Assembly (NCBI GenBank): GCA_022828595.1 | Contig: JAKGHH010000005.1 | Location: 30,640,193 to 30,704,192, forward strand | DNA length: 64,000 nt | Source of the DNA: Nelumbo lutea | Lineage: Eukaryota > Streptophyta > Magnoliopsida > Proteales > Nelumbonaceae | Direction of reading: 5' to 3' | In this document: positions 1 to 10,971 of the stretch, piece after piece | How positions within the stretch are numbered: the stretch's first letter is position 1 | How the letters are laid out: each line of letters starts with the position of its first letter | Position numbers and translations under genes: made by a program | Notes under the pieces: model-generated | What the model was told of the DNA's origin: nothing | The model's input: only the letters and a program-made list of their open reading frames with translations | Databases searched by the model: none

Positions 1-679
1 AAGGGATGGTTAATTAACTCCATGGACGTATCCTTGATTGGTAACTTTATTCGATTCCCTACAGTAAAGATGGTGTGGGATTCTGTTGCTACTAGGTACT
101 TTGATGGCAGCGATACCTCGCAAGTATACGACCTCTAGTGCCATGTGACCCGCTTGCGCCAGTCTGGAGGGTCTCTTGAAAAGTATTATGATGATCTCTA
201 AGGTTTGTGGCGAGAAATTGATTTTTGCCGTCCAAATCCGATGGAGTGTGTGGTGGACATTCAACGGTACAATACTCTTCTTCAAGAAGAGAGAGTGTAC
301 ATCTTCTTGGATGGCCTTGATGACAGATTAGACAAGATACGGGCAGATGTACTCCAAATGCATCTGCTTCCCACTATTGAGCAAGCATACGCACATGTTC
401 GGAGAGAAGCTATCCGACAAAGGGTCATGATCACCGGTAACAATATTGAAACTCTGGGAGTTGTTTTAGCCTCTAGAGGCGTTAAAACTGGGCAACTTAC
501 GCCCCTCCTCAACGGGTTATCTGTCTTTAAGCAACGAAAAATCTAGTACGTCCTCTAAATCTCGAACATCTTCTGGTGGAACTAAGTGTTCTCATTGTAG
601 TAACTCAAAGCATACCCAAGAGAATTGCTTCAAGCTACATGGCTATCCCGACTGGTGGCATGAACTGAAAGAATGGTAG
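1..679 (+). pseudogene. Copia-1 gag (UBN2-type) fragment with zinc knuckle, degenerate
   Basis: Frame 1 reads as copia gag from the first base (GWLINSMDVSLIGNFIR), with in-frame stops near 136 and 202. An open stretch follows from 205 to 546 (FLDGLDDRLDKIRADVL). After a frame change, a CCHC zinc knuckle of spacing CX2CX4HX4C (CSHCSNSKHTQENC) is followed by FKLHGYPDWWHEL at about 585-666. This is the nucleocapsid end of gag, which in an active element packages the RNA. The reading stops at the junction with the inserted foreign copia fragment. The identity is clear from the knuckle and the gag pattern. The protein cannot be made because of the stops. Confidence 0.8.
628..666. repeat. 39-bp direct repeat, left copy
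   Basis: Gag sequence encoding FKLHGYPDWWHEL. The same 39 bases, with one C/T difference, recur at 3523-3561, on the other side of the inserted minus-strand copia fragment. It is far longer than the 5-bp duplication made by a copia integrase. Confidence 0.85.
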
Positions 680-2619
680 GATCCATCTAATGGATGCCAT
701 AAAGGTTACGGAATGGGTGGAAGAATTTCATAAATTTTCATACCTTCTCCCATCTGGGAATCATATTCCCTTTATTTTGAATACAATATTCAAGGTTTTT
801 ACTTGAACCATAATCAATCCAGATCTGAACCAAAAGATAAAAGGGAGAAATATACCTGATCTAGAGAAGCAGTATCTCCCAAAGTTGGTGTTCACGCCCA
901 AAGAATGCACCAAGATCCGTTCCTGCTGAAGATGACACAGCTGTGGATGGAACAGAACCAGCAGGGTGTGTCCTACACACTGGATCCTTCACAAGAATCC
1001 TCTGGAAACTCTGAACACCGAATCTTCTTCAATCTTTCTTGCAAGACTGATGTGAAGAACTGATTTCTTGACTTCCTATTGTTGCAAAGATCGAATCTCG
1101 CAAGGGTGAATGGCGGCGGCAGGAGGAGAACTCCAGGGACGAAGATGGCTGAACTGTTTTTTTTTCTCTCTGGAGTATGAATGAGATCTAATCTCAATTC
1201 GCAGGGAGTTTTCTTTCACCAAAACCCTAGTTCAAATTCTGATGTCTTTTCTCTCATGTTTTTCTCCTCCTTTCTTCTTGATTAAGAAAACCTCCTAATT
1301 AGGAGTTATCCCAATCCAAATCAATTTTGGATAGGGGATTATCTTAATCCTATCTGCAGATTAAGTTAGTTTACTCCTGATCTTATCAAGAGGTTACCAG
1401 ATTCAAATCTAATTTGAATTTGGTCTCCTAGAGTGGATAAGGTCAAAGGCCCAATCCTTTTACTAACATTAATCTCAGATTCGCCCTATAAATGGGTGAT
1501 CATATCAGCCCAGCTTGTAATGGGCTTTTGGCCCATTAAGTGTTCAATGTTTAACTAGTTTCCAATCCGCTGCCCAGTTGGGCTTCTTTGTTTGGCGTGG
1601 GATCCAAGCATTGATCTACACATCAGGCACATGGGTTCGGCCTAGCCTTTAATACAAGGCCCAGCCGAATTCACTGAAAGACTCAGTAAACCCCTGAGCC
1701 CATCATATGGACCCTATGGGCCCAACACTTACATTAAGTGGTCCCTAGGCCAAGCCATCTTATAAAAACCCAGGGACTATGGGCAAATGCAAGATTAGCC
1801 CATCAAGTACTACCCTAAATGGTCTTACACTTAACCTCTCAGCCCTTAATGATCAAGCACTGCCCGACAAGAGAGGACCTCTCCCTCGGCTGTAAGGAAC
1901 AGTGTCGCACTCTCCACTCACATGGATCTCGGGAATTAAAACTATTTGCAAACAATTCGAAACCGTACATATATATAAAATATAAATATATTAATTTTGC
2001 AAAACAAAATTCCAACGATTGAAATCAACTGTCGGCAGTTTGGTTTCCATCAGAGAGAGTGCATTCCCAATCATTACCCTTTGTCTGACAAAGGGGCTGA
2101 TCCTGTCACTATGATCACCCACTCAGATGAATTCTCAGACTGTCCCAACATACCCAGGTTTTGATCCCCATCTAAAGATCTCACTGATTGGCATATCAAA
2201 GACAGTTCAATCCGACACCTAGTGAAATGTCATAATCGAGTCTAGGGGTTAGGTGTAACTTTCCAATTTTGCCCATCTGCCTCCAAGGTCTAGGGCAACA
2301 CTGGAAATCTGATCCGGTTCAAGGATTCAAATAATCTCATACTTTATGTGCCTTGGGTCATACCCTGGTGGCTGAGACAGGCCATCCCAACACTTGGTGG
2401 CACATCAGGATCAGCCTTGGCAGGATAAATCTCCCCAGACTTATCCAATGGCTGTGAACATTGAAAACTAACACGAGTCTCTATAAATGTCCAGTTTTAG
2501 GGTTTTACACTGAATTAAACCAAACAATATGAATCAAACATGCACTTTATTTATGTCCACTAAATAACAAAAGTACATCAAATCAGATTGAAGCTAAGGG
2601 CATACAAAACTGTCTAACA
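667..2619 (-). repeat. Long LTR (about 1.95 kb) of the inserted copia fragment
   Basis: On the minus strand the polypurine tract (GCAAGTGGGAGC) is followed directly by TGTTAGACAGTTTTG, a normal start of a copia LTR, at 2619. No second copy exists for comparison, so the distal end is only bounded by the junction with Copia-1 gag at 666/667. It contains an AT-rich TATA-like stretch near 1965-1990 and has no coding potential. Confidence 0.6.
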
Positions 2620-2633
2620 GCTCCCACTTGCAC

Positions 2634-3520
2634 TTACGTCCAATCTGGTACAAGCCGTAGTCCCATACTTTCCACGTGTTTCTCAAACACCTTCTGTGTC
2701 AATGGCTTAGTTAATGGGTCTGCCACAATATCCGCTGATGCTACCTTCTGAATTAAGACGTCCCCTCTACCAACGATCTCTCGCAGTACATGGTACTTCC
2801 TCTCGATGTGCTTTAACTTCGAGTGAGCCCGAGCCTCTTTAGCCTGGGCGATCGCTCCATTGTTGTCACACAACAATGGGATGGGTGATGTGCTAGATAG
2901 AATCACTCCCAATTCGTGTATGAATTTCTTCATCCACACGGCATCCTTGCAGCTTCACTTGCGGCAATGTACTCAGCCTCGGTTGTGGAGTATGCAGTGG
3001 ACCCCTGTTTGCTGCTTTCCCAGCAAATAGCATACGATCCTATCGTGAAAACATACCCAGATGTAGACTTTCTATCAACTAGATCCGACTGAAAATCGGC
3101 ATCGGTATACCCTAGAATTTGTAGTGAACTACCGTCGAATACCAGACAAAACTCTTTTGTCCTTCGAATGTATTTAAGTATGTTCTTCACAGTAGTCCAA
3201 TGCTACTGCCCTATGTTGACTTGGAATCTGCTTACCACACTCACCGCCTGAGCAATGTTCGGGTGAGTGCACAGCATGGCATGCATGATGCTCCCTACGG
3301 CTGACGCATAGGGAACGTCTCTTATGCCCTCAATCTCCTCAGAAGTCTTGGGAGACATCTTCTTGGAGAGAGTGACTCCGCGCTTGAAATGAACGTTTCC
3401 TTTCTTGGAGTTCTCCATGTTGTATCTTTTGACAATTTTGCCAATGTAAGCAGTCGGGGATAATCTGATTATCCGCTTCGATCTATCTCTATAGAGTCGA
3501 AGACCCAGTATATATGAAGC
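2634..3520 (-). pseudogene. Copia RT C-terminus and RNase H, frameshifted
   Basis: On the minus strand the protein begins at EASYILGLRLYRDRSKR (about 3518) and runs through NMENSKKG and MLCTHPNIAQAVSVVSRFQ. After a frame change near 3195 it continues with VKNILKYIRRTKEFCLVF, YTDADFQSDLVDRKSTSGY and STTEAEYIA. After a second frame change near 2935 it reads IPLLCDNNGAIAQAKE, HIERKYHVLREIV and ADIVADPLTKPL. This is the usual copia RNase H with its catalytic acidic residues. At least two frameshifts make it non-functional. The start is the breakpoint with Copia-1, not a real initiation site. Confidence 0.85.
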
Positions 3521-3522
3521 TT

Positions 3523-3561
3523 CTTCAAGCTACATGGCTATCCCGATTGGTGGCATGAACT
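3523..3561. repeat. 39-bp direct repeat, right copy
   Basis: Second copy of the gag segment found at 628-666, differing by one base. Downstream of it Copia-1 continues towards protease. Confidence 0.85.
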
Positions 3562-4938
3562 CCAAGCCCGGAAACTAGTGGTAAGGCTGCAATGGTTACA
3601 ACAGAATCTCAACTCTCACCACAGGGAGATGTACACCTCTCAGATTCAGGTAACAATCTTCCTAACAAGATTATTGATGCATGGATACTTGACTCAGGGG
3701 CTACTGACCACATGATCTATGATGCTACTGATCTTTCAAAGACTTCACCACCAAGATGGACTACAATTGCTAATGCCAATGGGGCTATCTCTGAAGTCAC
3801 AGGAGCAGACATTGTGACCTTGTCACCTGAAATATCCTTGAAGAACACCTTGCTTGTTCCCTCTCTCTCCCATAAATTATTGTATGTTAGCCAAATCTCC
3901 TCTGATCTAAATTGTGCTGTGCTCATTTATTCTACTTTTTATCTTCTATATTCTCACCAAGGAGATAATTGGGCGTGGTATTTGGAGGGGGGGGGGGCTC
4001 TACTACATGGATGATCTCGGCACGGGTCAAGCACATCATGCATAGCATCAAAGTAATACAAAGAACAACAGATTTGGATGTGGCATCGCCGGTTAGGACA
4101 TCCATCATTCGGTTACATGAAACACTTATTTCCGGAGTTATTTATAGATATACAACCTCATGATTTTAAGTGTAACACTTGCGTCTTAGCTAAGAGTCAT
4201 AGAACTATTTATCCCTTAAGTATGAATAAGGGTAGAGTTCCATTTGCTCTGATTCACTCGGATGTGTGGGGGCCATCCCCAGTAACTACAGTGTCTGGAT
4301 TTCGCTGGTTTGTAATCTTTGTTGATGACTGCACTCGCATGACATGGTTATATCTGCTGAAACATAAAGATGAAGTGTTGACTGTATTTCAATCTTTCCA
4401 TATGATGGTAAAGACTCAGTTCACATCACAGATCCAGGTACTCAGGTCTGATAATGGCGGGGAATGCATGAATCAACGGTTCCAAGATTATTTCCGGATT
4501 CATGGGTTACTTCATGAGACTTCATGCCCACAAACTCCACAGCAAAATGGCATTGCTGAGAGGAAGAACTGGCACATACTCGAAACTGTCCGTGCTATGT
4601 TACTTAGAGCACATGTACTTAACCGACATTGGGCTGATGTTGTTGCTACCGTCGTGCACCTCCTTAACCGAATGCCATCACGGGTCTTACAGTTTAAAAC
4701 ACCATTACAAGTTCTTTCATCACATGTCTCCTTGCTATCCGTTTTGATGATTCCACCTCGAGTTTTTGGATGTGTAGCATTCGTGCATCTACATAAAAAT
4801 CAATGCACAAAACTGGATCCACGAGCAGCTAGATGCTTATTTTTGTGGTATGCGCTACACCAGAAGGGGTACCAATGCTATGACCCAGCCACCCATCGCA
4901 CCTATGTTACCATGGATGTTACCTTTCGAGAATCATAA
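3562..4938 (+). pseudogene. Copia-1 protease and integrase, broken
   Basis: The open frame at 3592-4014 contains an aspartic protease with an intact DSGATDH active site, preceded by AWIL. After a frame change near 3985 (next to a run of ten G) the frame 4078-4938 starts with the GAG-pre-integrase zinc motif (MWHRRLGHPSFGY, CNTCVLAK) and continues into the integrase core: [34 protein letters not shown] and PQQNGIAERKNWHILE. This covers the two aspartates and the glutamate of the DD35E triad. The C-terminal part ends with YDPATHRTYVTMDVTF. The separation from RT by a stop at 4938 and frame changes show decay. Confidence 0.85.
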
Positions 4939-5046
4939 ACATTTTACTCTCATTCCAAAACCAATTCTTCTCTTTAGGGGGAGAGTCAGAATGAAGAATA
5001 AAATTGGTTTTTTCCCGACTGGCTGAATACGAGTGCTTCAACAGAG

Positions 5047-6935
5047 ATGGTGGTCAATGAAGCAACTGGGGCACCAGAGACATTTACAGAGACCCCAATG
5101 TCTACATCACCTCTCCCAGCAGAAGACATAGAGACCCCAACCTCCCCAGTACTGGAAGGCCCATCTCCTGAGGATATCCCAGAAGCCATCCCTGAGGTAA
5201 TTTCTCCTACCACACCTTCAAGCCCTAATGATATGAATACTTCAACTAGTTACACTTTACCTTTCAGGCATAATCATGGCAAACCGCCAAATAGATATTC
5301 TCCAGATGTCGAGGATCGGAGGTCAAAGTATCCAATTGCCAATTATGTATCAACAAGGAGACTCTCCAAACCTCTAAAAACATTTGTGCAAGAATTGTCC
5401 TCAAATCATATCCCCGCCAGTATTCAAGAAGCTTTGACAAACCCGAAATGGACTCGGGCCATACAAGAAGAGATGGAGGTACTATTGAAGAACAAAACAT
5501 GGACTCTGGTTACCTTGCCCGAAGGGAAAAAACTTGTAGGGTGTAAGTGGTTATTTTTCATTAAATACAAGGCGGATGGGACAATCAAGAGATACAAAGC
5601 GAGGCTGGTCGCAAAAGGTTATACCCAGACACAGGGCGTAGATTATCAAGAGACCTTCTCACCAGTGGCCAAGTTGAATACGGTTAGAGTTTTATTATCT
5701 CTTACAACAAACCTTGATTGGCCACTACACCAGTTCGATGTAAAAAATGCCTTCCTCCATGGTGATCTTGAAGAGGAGGTATACATGGGCATCCCACCTA
5801 GTTATACAACAAATTCCAAGAACCAAGTTGTGTGTAAGCTACGACGAGCACTATATGGATTGAAACAATCACCGTGGGCATGGTTTGAGCGGTTTAGTCT
5901 CGCGATGAGGAAATATGACTTTCAACAAAGCAATTCAGACCATACACTATTTTTGAAGCACCAATGAGGGAGGGCGACAGCTCTAATCATATACGTGGAT
6001 GATATGATTATCACCGGGAATGATTCGGGAGAAATAGCGACACTACAAAAGCAATTGACATCTGAGTTTGAAATGAAGAACTTAGGCGGGCTCAAGTATT
6101 TTCTAGGAATTGAAGTTGCTAGATCAAGGGAAGGTATATTTCTATCTCAATGGAAATACACATTGAAGCGAGACTGTTAGAGTGCAAGCCAGCAGACACA
6201 CCAATTGTTCAAAACCATAAACTTGGAAAACACCCAAACCAAGTACCTACCAATAAGGAGAGATATCAAAGGCTGGTTGATTAACTTATTTACCTCTCAC
6301 ACACTCGTCCAGACATCGCCTACGCTGTCAGTGTAGTAAGTCAATTCATGCATTGCCCAAGCGAAGATCACATGGATGTTGTAATGCGAATTCTGCGATA
6401 CTTGAAGTCCTCTCCTGGAAAAGGACTTATGTTCTCAAAAAATAATCATCTAAAGATAGAAGGCAATACAAATGCAGATTGGGCCGGAAATATCTCAGAT
6501 AGAAAATCCACCTCGGGGTACTTTACATTTGTCGGTGGGAATCTGGTCACGTTGAGGAGTAAAAAACAAAAGGTGGTGGCCCTATCAAGTGTTGAAGCTG
6601 AGTTTTGAGGAATGGCTAAAGGGCTTTGCGAGCTACTCTGGTTTAGAAGATTGATGACTGAAATTGGTTTCCCCCCAACCTTTGAGGTAGACCTATTCTG
6701 TGATAACAAGGCTGCCATAGACATTTCTCATAATCCCGTCCAACATGATCAAACAAAGCATGTGGAAGTGGACTGGCATTTTGTCAAACAAAATATCAAA
6801 GACAAAATCATTCAATTTCCCTTTGTCAAGTCTGAAGACCAGCTGATAGATATACTTACAAAAGCTGTATCCAATAAAAACTTCTACAACTCACTTGGCA
6901 AATTGGGCATCCAAGATTTGTACGCGCCAACGTGA
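5047..6935 (+). pseudogene. Copia-1 reverse transcriptase and RNase H, with stops
   Basis: Frame 5047-5967 carries the RT start region ([69 protein letters not shown]). A TGA at 5965-5967 interrupts it, just before the polymerase active site YVDDMIITG at about 5993. A frameshift follows near 6170 and a stop near 6281. RNase H is read at 6348-6608 and 6612-6935, separated by a TGA at 6606-6608 within AEF-GMAKG. The protein ends ILTKAVSNKNFYNSLGKLG, followed by the polypurine tract at about 6934-6942. RT copies the RNA and RNase H removes it; neither can be made here. Confidence 0.9.
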
Positions 6936-6942
6936 GGGGGAG

Positions 6943-7150
6943 TATTGGTGAGCTGTAAACTAGAAGAGTATCCCTGGGATAACTCTTATCATAATAGTTT
7001 GTATGTAACTAGGAAAGAAAGAACAAGAAAGTTCGGGTGTAACTAGGAGAGGTGTGTATATAATACATTCGTTGCAAAGAAAAAATAAGAAAGAATAAGA
7101 GTTTTCTGCTTCTACTCGAGTTAGCGATAGGGCTTTTAGAGGCACTCACT
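6943..7150 (+). repeat. Copia-1 3' LTR (end approximate)
   Basis: It follows the polypurine tract GTGAGGGGGAG directly and starts TATTGGTGAGC, probably a mutated TG start. A TATA-like TGTATATAATA lies at about 7050. The 3' limit is a guess, as no partner LTR is in view. Confidence 0.5.
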
Positions 7151-9090
7151 TGACCACCTCCTATTTCTTTTAAAGGCATTTTGGAAGTTTCTAGAGGTAG
7201 TTATGACTACCTCTATAGATAAATTTTCCAATAGTGTATTCAACGAGCTCTTTGTAGTATATGGCATCCTATAAGAGTGCCTTTGATTTGTCGAATGGGA
7301 TGCAAGTGGTTGGTATTCTAATGGTGCAGCCCTTGTGCTTGGCCTTTATGCACTAGTGGTAGGTGGACGGGACTAACGCCAAACTGTGTATATCCCTTGG
7401 TTTAATCTAGGATTAAATTAAATAGAAAAAATCCATCGTCTTCAACCTTGAAGCAGTGAAATTAAACTTTATTTTCGTATACACCATCACTTCATCCACT
7501 TGCTGTAAACAAAGCTCTTCTAGCACCATACAGGTGTATTTTCTTCTCCATGAAAACTAATAGTCAAATACTAATTGTATGATAAACTCCTATTATCTTT
7601 TTTAGTTGCAGTAGGGGGTTATATTTGGTGAAAAGCTTGAAACTTTGCGCCAAAAGTGAAACAAGGATATGAAAGATTTCACAATCTGATCTATGGGCGT
7701 CCTAGGATGGCTAAGGATGTCTATTAAAAGGAGAGGGCCGAAGGTAAACATGGCACGGTTCTGGCTTTCCAGGTTTGCTCAGGTGCTCATTTCAATGTAA
7801 TTTGTAAGATTAAAGAGTGACCTATCCCAACCAAGGTTGAGGGATTGATTTGATTCATTCAAATCAATAAACAAATGAAAAATCAAACACACACAGCTCA
7901 TGTACAACCACAATTTGTTCTCTTAGAAAATTTGAAGAACAATGATGGATGTAAAAGTCTTTCTTATCCATCTAATCAATGTGATATTAAGGGAAAATTG
8001 AGATTTTAAAAAAACTTAAAGCCACATCCTGACAAATGTGGATGGAGAGTTGATGAATGGGAGGTTTTTGTCCACTTATATTACCCCAGGGGAGGGTTTA
8101 AGTCCAGTTTGAAAAGTTAGGAGATGTTTTAATATTTAATGGAAGTTTTAAATCTGTCACATTATCAATAGAAAGGAGATTAGGAGTGAAATCCTGATAC
8201 CCAATATGAAGGTTTACTACCAGTCGTTGTGGAGACTTGGGATCAATCCTGCCTATATGACACAACATAATTAGCCTAAGCTTTTGCATTTTGAATGAAC
8301 TATTGTAGAGAAATAGCAATGGTTTAGTATGAGTGTTCCGAATAAGTTACTTAGAGTAATTATAGGGTTCGACTATGTTATGAAAAGATATGATATCCGA
8401 AAAACATGTGATCAATCAATTGAAACCATAAACTTAGTAGTGAATCAAGTGTTATTTATCAAAATTTAGGGGTGCGTTTTGATTGGTCAAAACTCTTTCT
8501 ATACCATATCTTTTCCATATCATAGGATTTTCCCAAATTCAGCACTCATGAAAATAGCGTTTGGAAAGCACATGTCTCACATTTTAGATTTTCACCAAAC
8601 TACACTTCTGAAAATGTGAGACTCATCTCAAAATGGGAGAAGTAGGATTGATCATCAAAAACTAAATCAAACCAATGAAATCAAATAAATTAAAAAAAAA
8701 TCTAGTTAGTCAAATCAATTGTTTTGATTTTGGTTAACCAATATGAAAATGTGGTAATTAATCAAACTGACTGGTATATGTATTTTATAGATTTTCATGC
8801 ATATTATATTATATTATATATGTTTTTATAAATGTTATGTATTAAGTATAAATATATATGAATTATAATATATTTGTAATATATAATATATTACATGCAT
8901 TTATAGTATTTATATTTATATTTATAATTATATATTTATTTATAATATATATTATAAATTAAAAAACTGAAAATTTGAAGAACCGAACATGTTAAAAACC
9001 AAAAGATCAATTGGTCTTTCAAAAATGGTTCGGTTCCAAAAAAAAAAAGTGCCAAGATTTTGGTTAATCGAACAGTGAGCATCCCTACGG
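7151..9090. other. Gene-free AT-rich stretch upstream of the PPR gene
   Basis: No convincing coding frame on either strand. About 8790-8960 is almost pure A/T and could fold into hairpins. The flanking sequence (GGTTAACCAATATG near 8733, ATGGTTCGGTTCC near 9025, GAGCATCCCTAC near 9078) looks like the ends of a small AT-rich DNA transposon, but I could not establish clear terminal repeats or a target duplication. Confidence 0.5.
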
Positions 9091-9120
9091 CTCGGCCATC
9101 ATCATCTAATGTATAAAGTT

Positions 9121-9128
9121 TATAAAAG
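9121..9128 (+). promoter_or_regulatory. Candidate TATA box of the PPR gene
   Basis: TATAAAAG lies 89 bp before the ATG at 9217, a normal spacing for a plant gene with a short leader. Position and match are the only evidence. Confidence 0.4.
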
Positions 9129-9216
9129 ATTCCAATCCAGCCATCTACGCCCCGTCACGTGGCCTCTAGTTTCCTTTATAGTCGTGCAACCACTCTCCGC
9201 CTGAACTAACCACCTC

Positions 9217-10971
9217 ATGCAAAAGATTTGCGTGAAAAGATGGCTGGGAATTTGTATCACCACCCACCCTTCAAGACTTTTCTCTCCGGTTGCTGTGTCA
9301 TTTTCCGGCGTCCCATCAACCCATGTGTCACTTTCCGACGACTGCACCCACTCAAACTCTGGCGGGAAAGTGAGTTCCGACCACCCGATTCTACCCCTTC
9401 TGGAAACTGCACACAAGGAAGGATTGGACGCTAGGACACTCCATGCCTACGCCATAACATCGGGTCTCATTAGAGACACCTTTGCAGCGAGTCGGGTCGT
9501 TGAGTGGTGCTTTAAATCGTGCCGAGATGACCCTCATTACGTCCGAGTCATCTTCGACTCGTTGCCTAGACCCGATGTCTACACATGGAATGCCATGATC
9601 AGGGGCCACGCCGAGTGCGGCTCGCCGGAGACGGCCATTTCCTACTATTTTCGAATGCTCTCTAGACGGGTCCCGCCCAATAATTACACTTTTGCACTTG
9701 TAGTAAAGGCTTGCATTCTCTGTAGGGAGGAGGATCCATGGCCTGTTGGGAGGAAGATCCATGGCCAGGTGTTGAAACACGGGATAGAAAACTTGCTTGT
9801 GGTGAGGAATTCGCTTATAAACATGTACTGCAACATGGGTTGCTTAGTGGGTGCTCGATTGTTGTTCGATGAGAGCTTGGTTTTGGATTTAATATCTTGG
9901 AACACCATGATCTCTTCTTATGGGAAACATGGGGACGTTGAAGCTGCAAGGGAGCTGTTCGAGAAAATGCCAGAGAGAAGCTTGGTTTCGTGGAGTGCAT
10001 TAATAGATGGGTATGTCAGAAGTGGTGGCTCTACGAAGGCATTGAGACTTTTCAATGAGATGCAAGCAGTGGGGATCAAACCTGATGTAGTTACAGTAGT
10101 TAGTGTTCTGAAGGCTTGTGCTGACTTGGGTGCACTTGATCAAGGGAGATGGATTCATCTTTATATCGATAAAAATAATCTATTGAGAGAGAGGAATGTA
10201 GTCCTAGTGACAGCTCTTGTAGATATGTATGCAAAGTGTGGGTGCATAGATGTTGCTTCAGAATTGTTTGATGGGAGCCATGATAAGGATGTCATACTGT
10301 GGAATGCCATGATGGGAGGGCTTGCCATGCATGGTCATGGAGGGGAGGCATTGCATATATTCTCAAGAATGCAGAGACATGGGATAATGCCGAATGAGAC
10401 CACATTCCTGACTGTTCTTTCTGCTTGTGCTCATACTGGCATGGTGGCTAAAGGAATTGAGATGTTCCAGTCCATGAAGGAATACGGCATTGAGCCTAAA
10501 ATTGAGCACTATGGGTGTCTGGCAGACCTCTTGGGTCGAGCCGGGCTAGTGCGGGTGGCTGAGGAGGTGCTTCGCAACATGCCAATGGAGCCACAGGCTT
10601 CACACTGGGGCGCTCTGATGGCTGCATGTAAAACCCACAACAATGTTGAGGTGGGAGAGCGTGTGGGAAAGAGACTAATATCACTAGAGCCACTTGATGG
10701 GGGCAGATATGTTATGTTATCGAACATATATGCATCTACTGGCCGATGGGAGGATGCTCGGGAGACAAGAAGAGATATGGAAGAAAGAGGGGCCAAGAAA
10801 GAAACAGGCTGCAGCTTTCTAGAATGGAATGGGGTGATTCATGAGTTTGTTGTGGGGGACACTAGTCATCCTCTAAGCAAAGAGATCTATATAATGTTGG
10901 GAAATCTACAAAAGGAGATGAAGATGATTGGAGTTGTACAATATGCACTAGATGGCTTCAATGAGGCATGA
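9217..10971 (+). CDS. Pentatricopeptide repeat protein, PLS class with E/E+ extension
   Basis: Intronless, 584 residues. Residues 1-30 are rich in K, R, S and hydrophobics and free of acidic residues (MQKICVKRWLGICITTHPSR), as expected of a mitochondrial or plastid presequence. From about residue 85 on there are PPR motifs of the P, L and S types: VYTWNAMIRGHAECG (121), NYTFALVVKAC (156), NSLINMYCNMG (198), ISWNTMISSYGKHGD (226), VSWSALIDGYVRSG (257), VTVVSVLKACADLGALDQG (292), TALVDMYAKCG (332), ILWNAMMGGLAMHG (360), TTFLTVLSACAHTGMV (395) and HYGCLADLLGRAG (431). The E motif follows (HWGALMAACKTHNNVEVGE, YVMLSNIYASTGRWEDA), then E+ (FLEWNGVIHEFVVGDTSHP). There is no DYW deaminase domain. 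PLS-E proteins bind organellar RNA one repeat per base and usually direct C-to-U editing, with a deaminase supplied by a partner. The RNA target cannot be told from sequence by eye. The frame is intact, in contrast to the decayed elements on its left. The start is the first ATG after the candidate TATA box. Confidence 0.95.
   Translation: MQKICVKRWLGICITTHPSRLFSPVAVSFSGVPSTHVSLSDDCTHSNSGGKVSSDHPILPLLETAHKEGLDARTLHAYAITSGLIRDTFAASRVVEWCFKSCRDDPHYVRVIFDSLPRPDVYTWNAMIRGHAECGSPETAISYYFRMLSRRVPPNNYTFALVVKACILCREEDPWPVGRKIHGQVLKHGIENLLVVRNSLINMYCNMGCLVGARLLFDESLVLDLISWNTMISSYGKHGDVEAARELFEKMPERSLVSWSALIDGYVRSGGSTKALRLFNEMQAVGIKPDVVTVVSVLKACADLGALDQGRWIHLYIDKNNLLRERNVVLVTALVDMYAKCGCIDVASELFDGSHDKDVILWNAMMGGLAMHGHGGEALHIFSRMQRHGIMPNETTFLTVLSACAHTGMVAKGIEMFQSMKEYGIEPKIEHYGCLADLLGRAGLVRVAEEVLRNMPMEPQASHWGALMAACKTHNNVEVGERVGKRLISLEPLDGGRYVMLSNIYASTGRWEDARETRRDMEERGAKKETGCSFLEWNGVIHEFVVGDTSHPLSKEIYIMLGNLQKEMKMIGVVQYALDGFNEA

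Larger units (their letters stand above)
667..3522 (-). mobile_element. Inserted 3' fragment of a second Ty1/copia element (LTR plus RT/RNase H)
   Basis: The minus strand reads the C-terminal part of reverse transcriptase, then RNase H, a polypurine tract and a long LTR. Nothing upstream of the RT C-terminal half is present, so only the 3' part of an element was captured. The motif series resembles the Tork/TAR group (Angela/BARE-like), which have long LTRs. The piece sits inside the gag/protease junction of Copia-1 and is flanked by the 39-bp direct repeat. Confidence 0.75.
1..7150 (+). mobile_element. Copia-1: old Ty1/copia retrotransposon, 5' end outside window, interrupted
   Basis: The order gag, protease, integrase, reverse transcriptase, RNase H, polypurine tract and 3' LTR is read on the plus strand. 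The gag part (1-666) is separated from the protease part (3562 on) by a 2.86-kb piece of another copia element in the opposite orientation. The 5' LTR lies before the window. All coding segments carry stops or frameshifts, so the element is dead. The 3' limit (about 7150) is estimated, because the second LTR is not available for comparison. Confidence 0.85.

Noticed and set aside
667..3522. A complete nested copia element
   Set aside because: Only one LTR and the RT/RNase H end are present; there is no gag, protease, integrase, PBS or second LTR.
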